IMG/VR virus record: IMGVR_UViG_3300017992_000087
Coordinates: 1-23,378 of that record
DNA: 23,378 nucleotides
Source of the DNA: a virus
Reading direction: 5' to 3' (one strand)
Made by a program: the position numbers and the translations under genes. Positions 22,434 through 23,378 of this stretch are shown here, piece by piece. The notes beneath the pieces were generated by a model. The model saw nothing but the letters and a program-made list of their open reading frames with translations. It was not told the DNA's origin and ran no database searches. The stretch's first letter is position 1. Every line of letters begins with the position of its first letter.

Positions 22434-22476
22434 AAGAAGGCGTCTTTTGCTTAATTGCAAGGACGTCTTCTTTTTT
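22434..22476 (+). terminator. Rho-independent terminator of the late operon
   Basis: A strong hairpin starts 30 bases after the endolysin stop. The 5' arm is 22434-22450, the loop TTAATT is 22451-22456 and the 3' arm 22457-22472 ends in GACGTCTTCTT. The arms pair over about 16 positions with G-T pairs and one bulge, followed by six T at 22471-22476. It ends the long late transcript and separates it from the next unit. A run of seven A follows the T tract, so weak termination from the other direction is possible. Confidence 0.85.
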
Positions 22477-22487
22477 AAAAAAATTTT

Positions 22488-22518
22488 TTGTTTATAAACT
22501 AAAATATGTGTATATAAT
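22488..22518 (+). promoter_or_regulatory. Probable sigma70-type promoter of the next operon
   Basis: A perfect -10 TATAAT lies at 22513-22518, 29 bases before ATG 22548. A possible -35 TTGTTT is at 22488-22493 with a long 19-base spacer, so it is weak. Upstream A/T tracts (22477-22489) could act as an UP element. The position directly after the terminator and before a regulator gene supports it. In this AT-rich DNA, a TATAAT match alone is not strong evidence. Confidence 0.55.
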
Positions 22519-22547
22519 TTATATAAATGAACTAAAAAGGAGGGAGT

Positions 22548-22736
22548 ATGGAAACTCATTATATTGAAAAGCCCGAAAGCGATATAAAGAAACTCTATCC
22601 GTTTATGTTTCCAAAAAAATTGAAAATGCAAGCAAGAGTAATATGTGCTAAAAGAGATATTACATTAGCTAAGTTTGTAAGAGAATCTATTGAAAAAAAT
22701 ATTAAAAATTACAATAAAATATTTATAGAAAAGTAA
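22548..22736 (+). CDS. Ribbon-helix-helix type small regulator
   Basis: This 62-residue basic protein starts at ATG 22548 behind AAAGGAGGGAG at 22536-22546. The sequence FPKKLKMQARVICAKRDITLAKFVRESIEKNIKNY (about 21-55) fits a ribbon-helix-helix protein: a basic strand (LKMQARVICAK), then helix 1 beginning at ITLAKFVRESIEKNI. The typical 'R.I....FVRE.IE..I' spacing is present. Such Arc/CopG-type dimers bind operator DNA. It is the first gene after the late terminator and precedes a winged-helix protein, so it may regulate the early or replication operon, possibly its own promoter. This role is inferred. Confidence 0.65.
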   Translation: METHYIEKPESDIKKLYPFMFPKKLKMQARVICAKRDITLAKFVRESIEKNIKNYNKIFIEK

Positions 22737-22743
22737 GGGAAAT

Positions 22744-23378
22744 ATGGTTCAAATTAATGATTTTTTGATAGAAAAAAGTATAAAAGTGATAGGAACTACT
22801 GCATTTTCTATCTTCTGTTATATTAAATCTAAATCAAAAGGAAAATTCAAAATGTTTCGGTTAAGAAACTTTACCGAAACCTTAAACGTATCTAAGCCTG
22901 TTGTTATAGAATATCTAAAAAAGCTTAAAAAAAGTCAATTTATTGATATAAAAATAGTTATAGAAAATGGAAAAAAATCTCTTTACGTAAAAAATAACAA
23001 GATAGGTAAAGAAACTTTACCATCGTATAATAATATATATATTAAACTATATATAAATAATAAAGATACTAATAACTTATATAAATATTCTAAGTATAAA
23101 GATATATATTATAATATTATTAAGAGAGCTCTTGATTATCAGAGATATAATAATAAATATTATAGAAGTAGAAAATTTAAGTTTGGAAAAAGAGAAATTA
23201 TGCATGTAAAAACACTTTTGAAGAATGTAGATTCTATTGAAGATTATTTAGACTGGTGGTTGAAGAATAAATCAAATAAAATTTCAGGATTGAATATTGG
23301 AATAATAGCTTGCATTCCTATTATAGAAGAGTACAAGATAAAAAATAAAAGAAATATATCAAAAAGTAAAGATAGTTC
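22744..23378 (+). CDS. Winged-helix replication-type protein, 3' end beyond the window
   Basis: The frame starts at ATG 22744, seven bases after the RHH gene, behind a weak AAGGGA at 22734-22739. It stays open to the window end (211 residues seen). Residues 1-85 suggest a winged-helix domain: IKVIGTTAFSIFCYIKSKSKGKFKMFRLRNFTETLNVSKPVVIEYLKKLKKSQFIDIKIVIENGKKSLYVK, with NVSKPVVIEYLKKLKK as recognition helix. A long Tyr/Asn/Lys-rich low-complexity linker follows, then a conserved-looking part SIEDYLDWWLKNKSNKISGLNIGIIACIPIIEEYKI. The layout recalls phage and plasmid replication initiators or DnaD-like replisome organisers. The product is incomplete, and this could also be a transcription regulator. 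Confidence 0.6.
   Translation, partial: MVQINDFLIEKSIKVIGTTAFSIFCYIKSKSKGKFKMFRLRNFTETLNVSKPVVIEYLKKLKKSQFIDIKIVIENGKKSLYVKNNKIGKETLPSYNNIYIKLYINNKDTNNLYKYSKYKDIYYNIIKRALDYQRYNNKYYRSRKFKFGKREIMHVKTLLKNVDSIEDYLDWWLKNKSNKISGLNIGIIACIPIIEEYKIKNKRNISKSKDS

Noticed and set aside
1-23378. CRISPR array, tRNA gene, insertion sequence or attachment site
   Set aside because: Reading the window by eye showed no regularly spaced repeats, no tRNA-like cloverleaf, no transposase or integrase product and no long direct repeats. A computed search could still find short sites.

Overview
The window is the late structural and lysis region of a tailed double-stranded DNA phage or prophage with a contractile tail (myovirus morphology). 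A tail sheath, tail tube, tape measure, baseplate hub, spike, J-like and I-like wedge genes and fibre-type genes follow each other on the + strand. The DNA is very AT-rich (roughly 30% GC by eye), Arg is mostly AGA, TGA is used as a stop, and nearly every gene has a strong AGGAG-type ribosome binding site. This fits a phage of a low-GC bacterium, most likely a clostridial or other Bacillota host. A Fusobacteriota or Brachyspira-like host cannot be excluded. No integrase, tRNA gene, transposon or CRISPR array was seen.

Layout: (1) 1-4743, head completion and neck: the end of an unidentified gene, an unidentified acidic protein, a basic 51-residue protein, a head-tail connector, a zinc-ribbon microprotein, a neck protein with its own CxC/CxxCxGxG cluster, an HK97-gp10-like tail-completion protein, a one-helix membrane microprotein and a tail-terminator-like protein. 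(2) 4754-9818, tail shaft: a small Lys-rich protein, sheath, tube, two-frame tail assembly chaperone with a 10-A slippery run, and tape measure. (3) 9815-16634, baseplate: hub, OB-fold spike, a protein with a KYVKR...YKYWYKD motif, a 70-residue baseplate-region protein, another one-helix microprotein, a large wedge protein combining a LysM module and a gp25-like C-terminus, a J-like protein and an I-like protein. (4) 16652-19634, fibres and adhesins: a baseplate/fibre protein carrying an apparently inserted domain of higher GC, a small beta protein, a glycine-rich adhesin and a fibre-associated protein. (5) 19661-22404, lysis: an XhlA-like coiled-coil/TM protein, two small membrane proteins, an unknown protein, a permuted NlpC/P60-like cysteine hydrolase and an SLT transglycosylase with a LysM domain. 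(6) A rho-independent terminator at 22434-22476 ends the late operon. A probable promoter (-10 at 22513-22518) then starts a new unit with a ribbon-helix-helix regulator and a winged-helix replication-type protein that runs off the window.

Genes 1-22404 are tightly packed, often overlapping by 1 to 26 bp, and read like one long late transcript with translational coupling. The assembly order follows gene order: head closure, tail shaft, baseplate, fibres, lysis. The main points of interest are the probable -1 programmed frameshift in the tail chaperone, the signal-peptide-like N-terminus on the putative tail tube, the domain insertion in the fibre protein, two small membrane genes embedded in virion operons, the adjacent Cys-cluster proteins in the neck region, and a lysis cassette with two different kinds of cell-wall enzyme. 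None is proven to be a new system from sequence alone.
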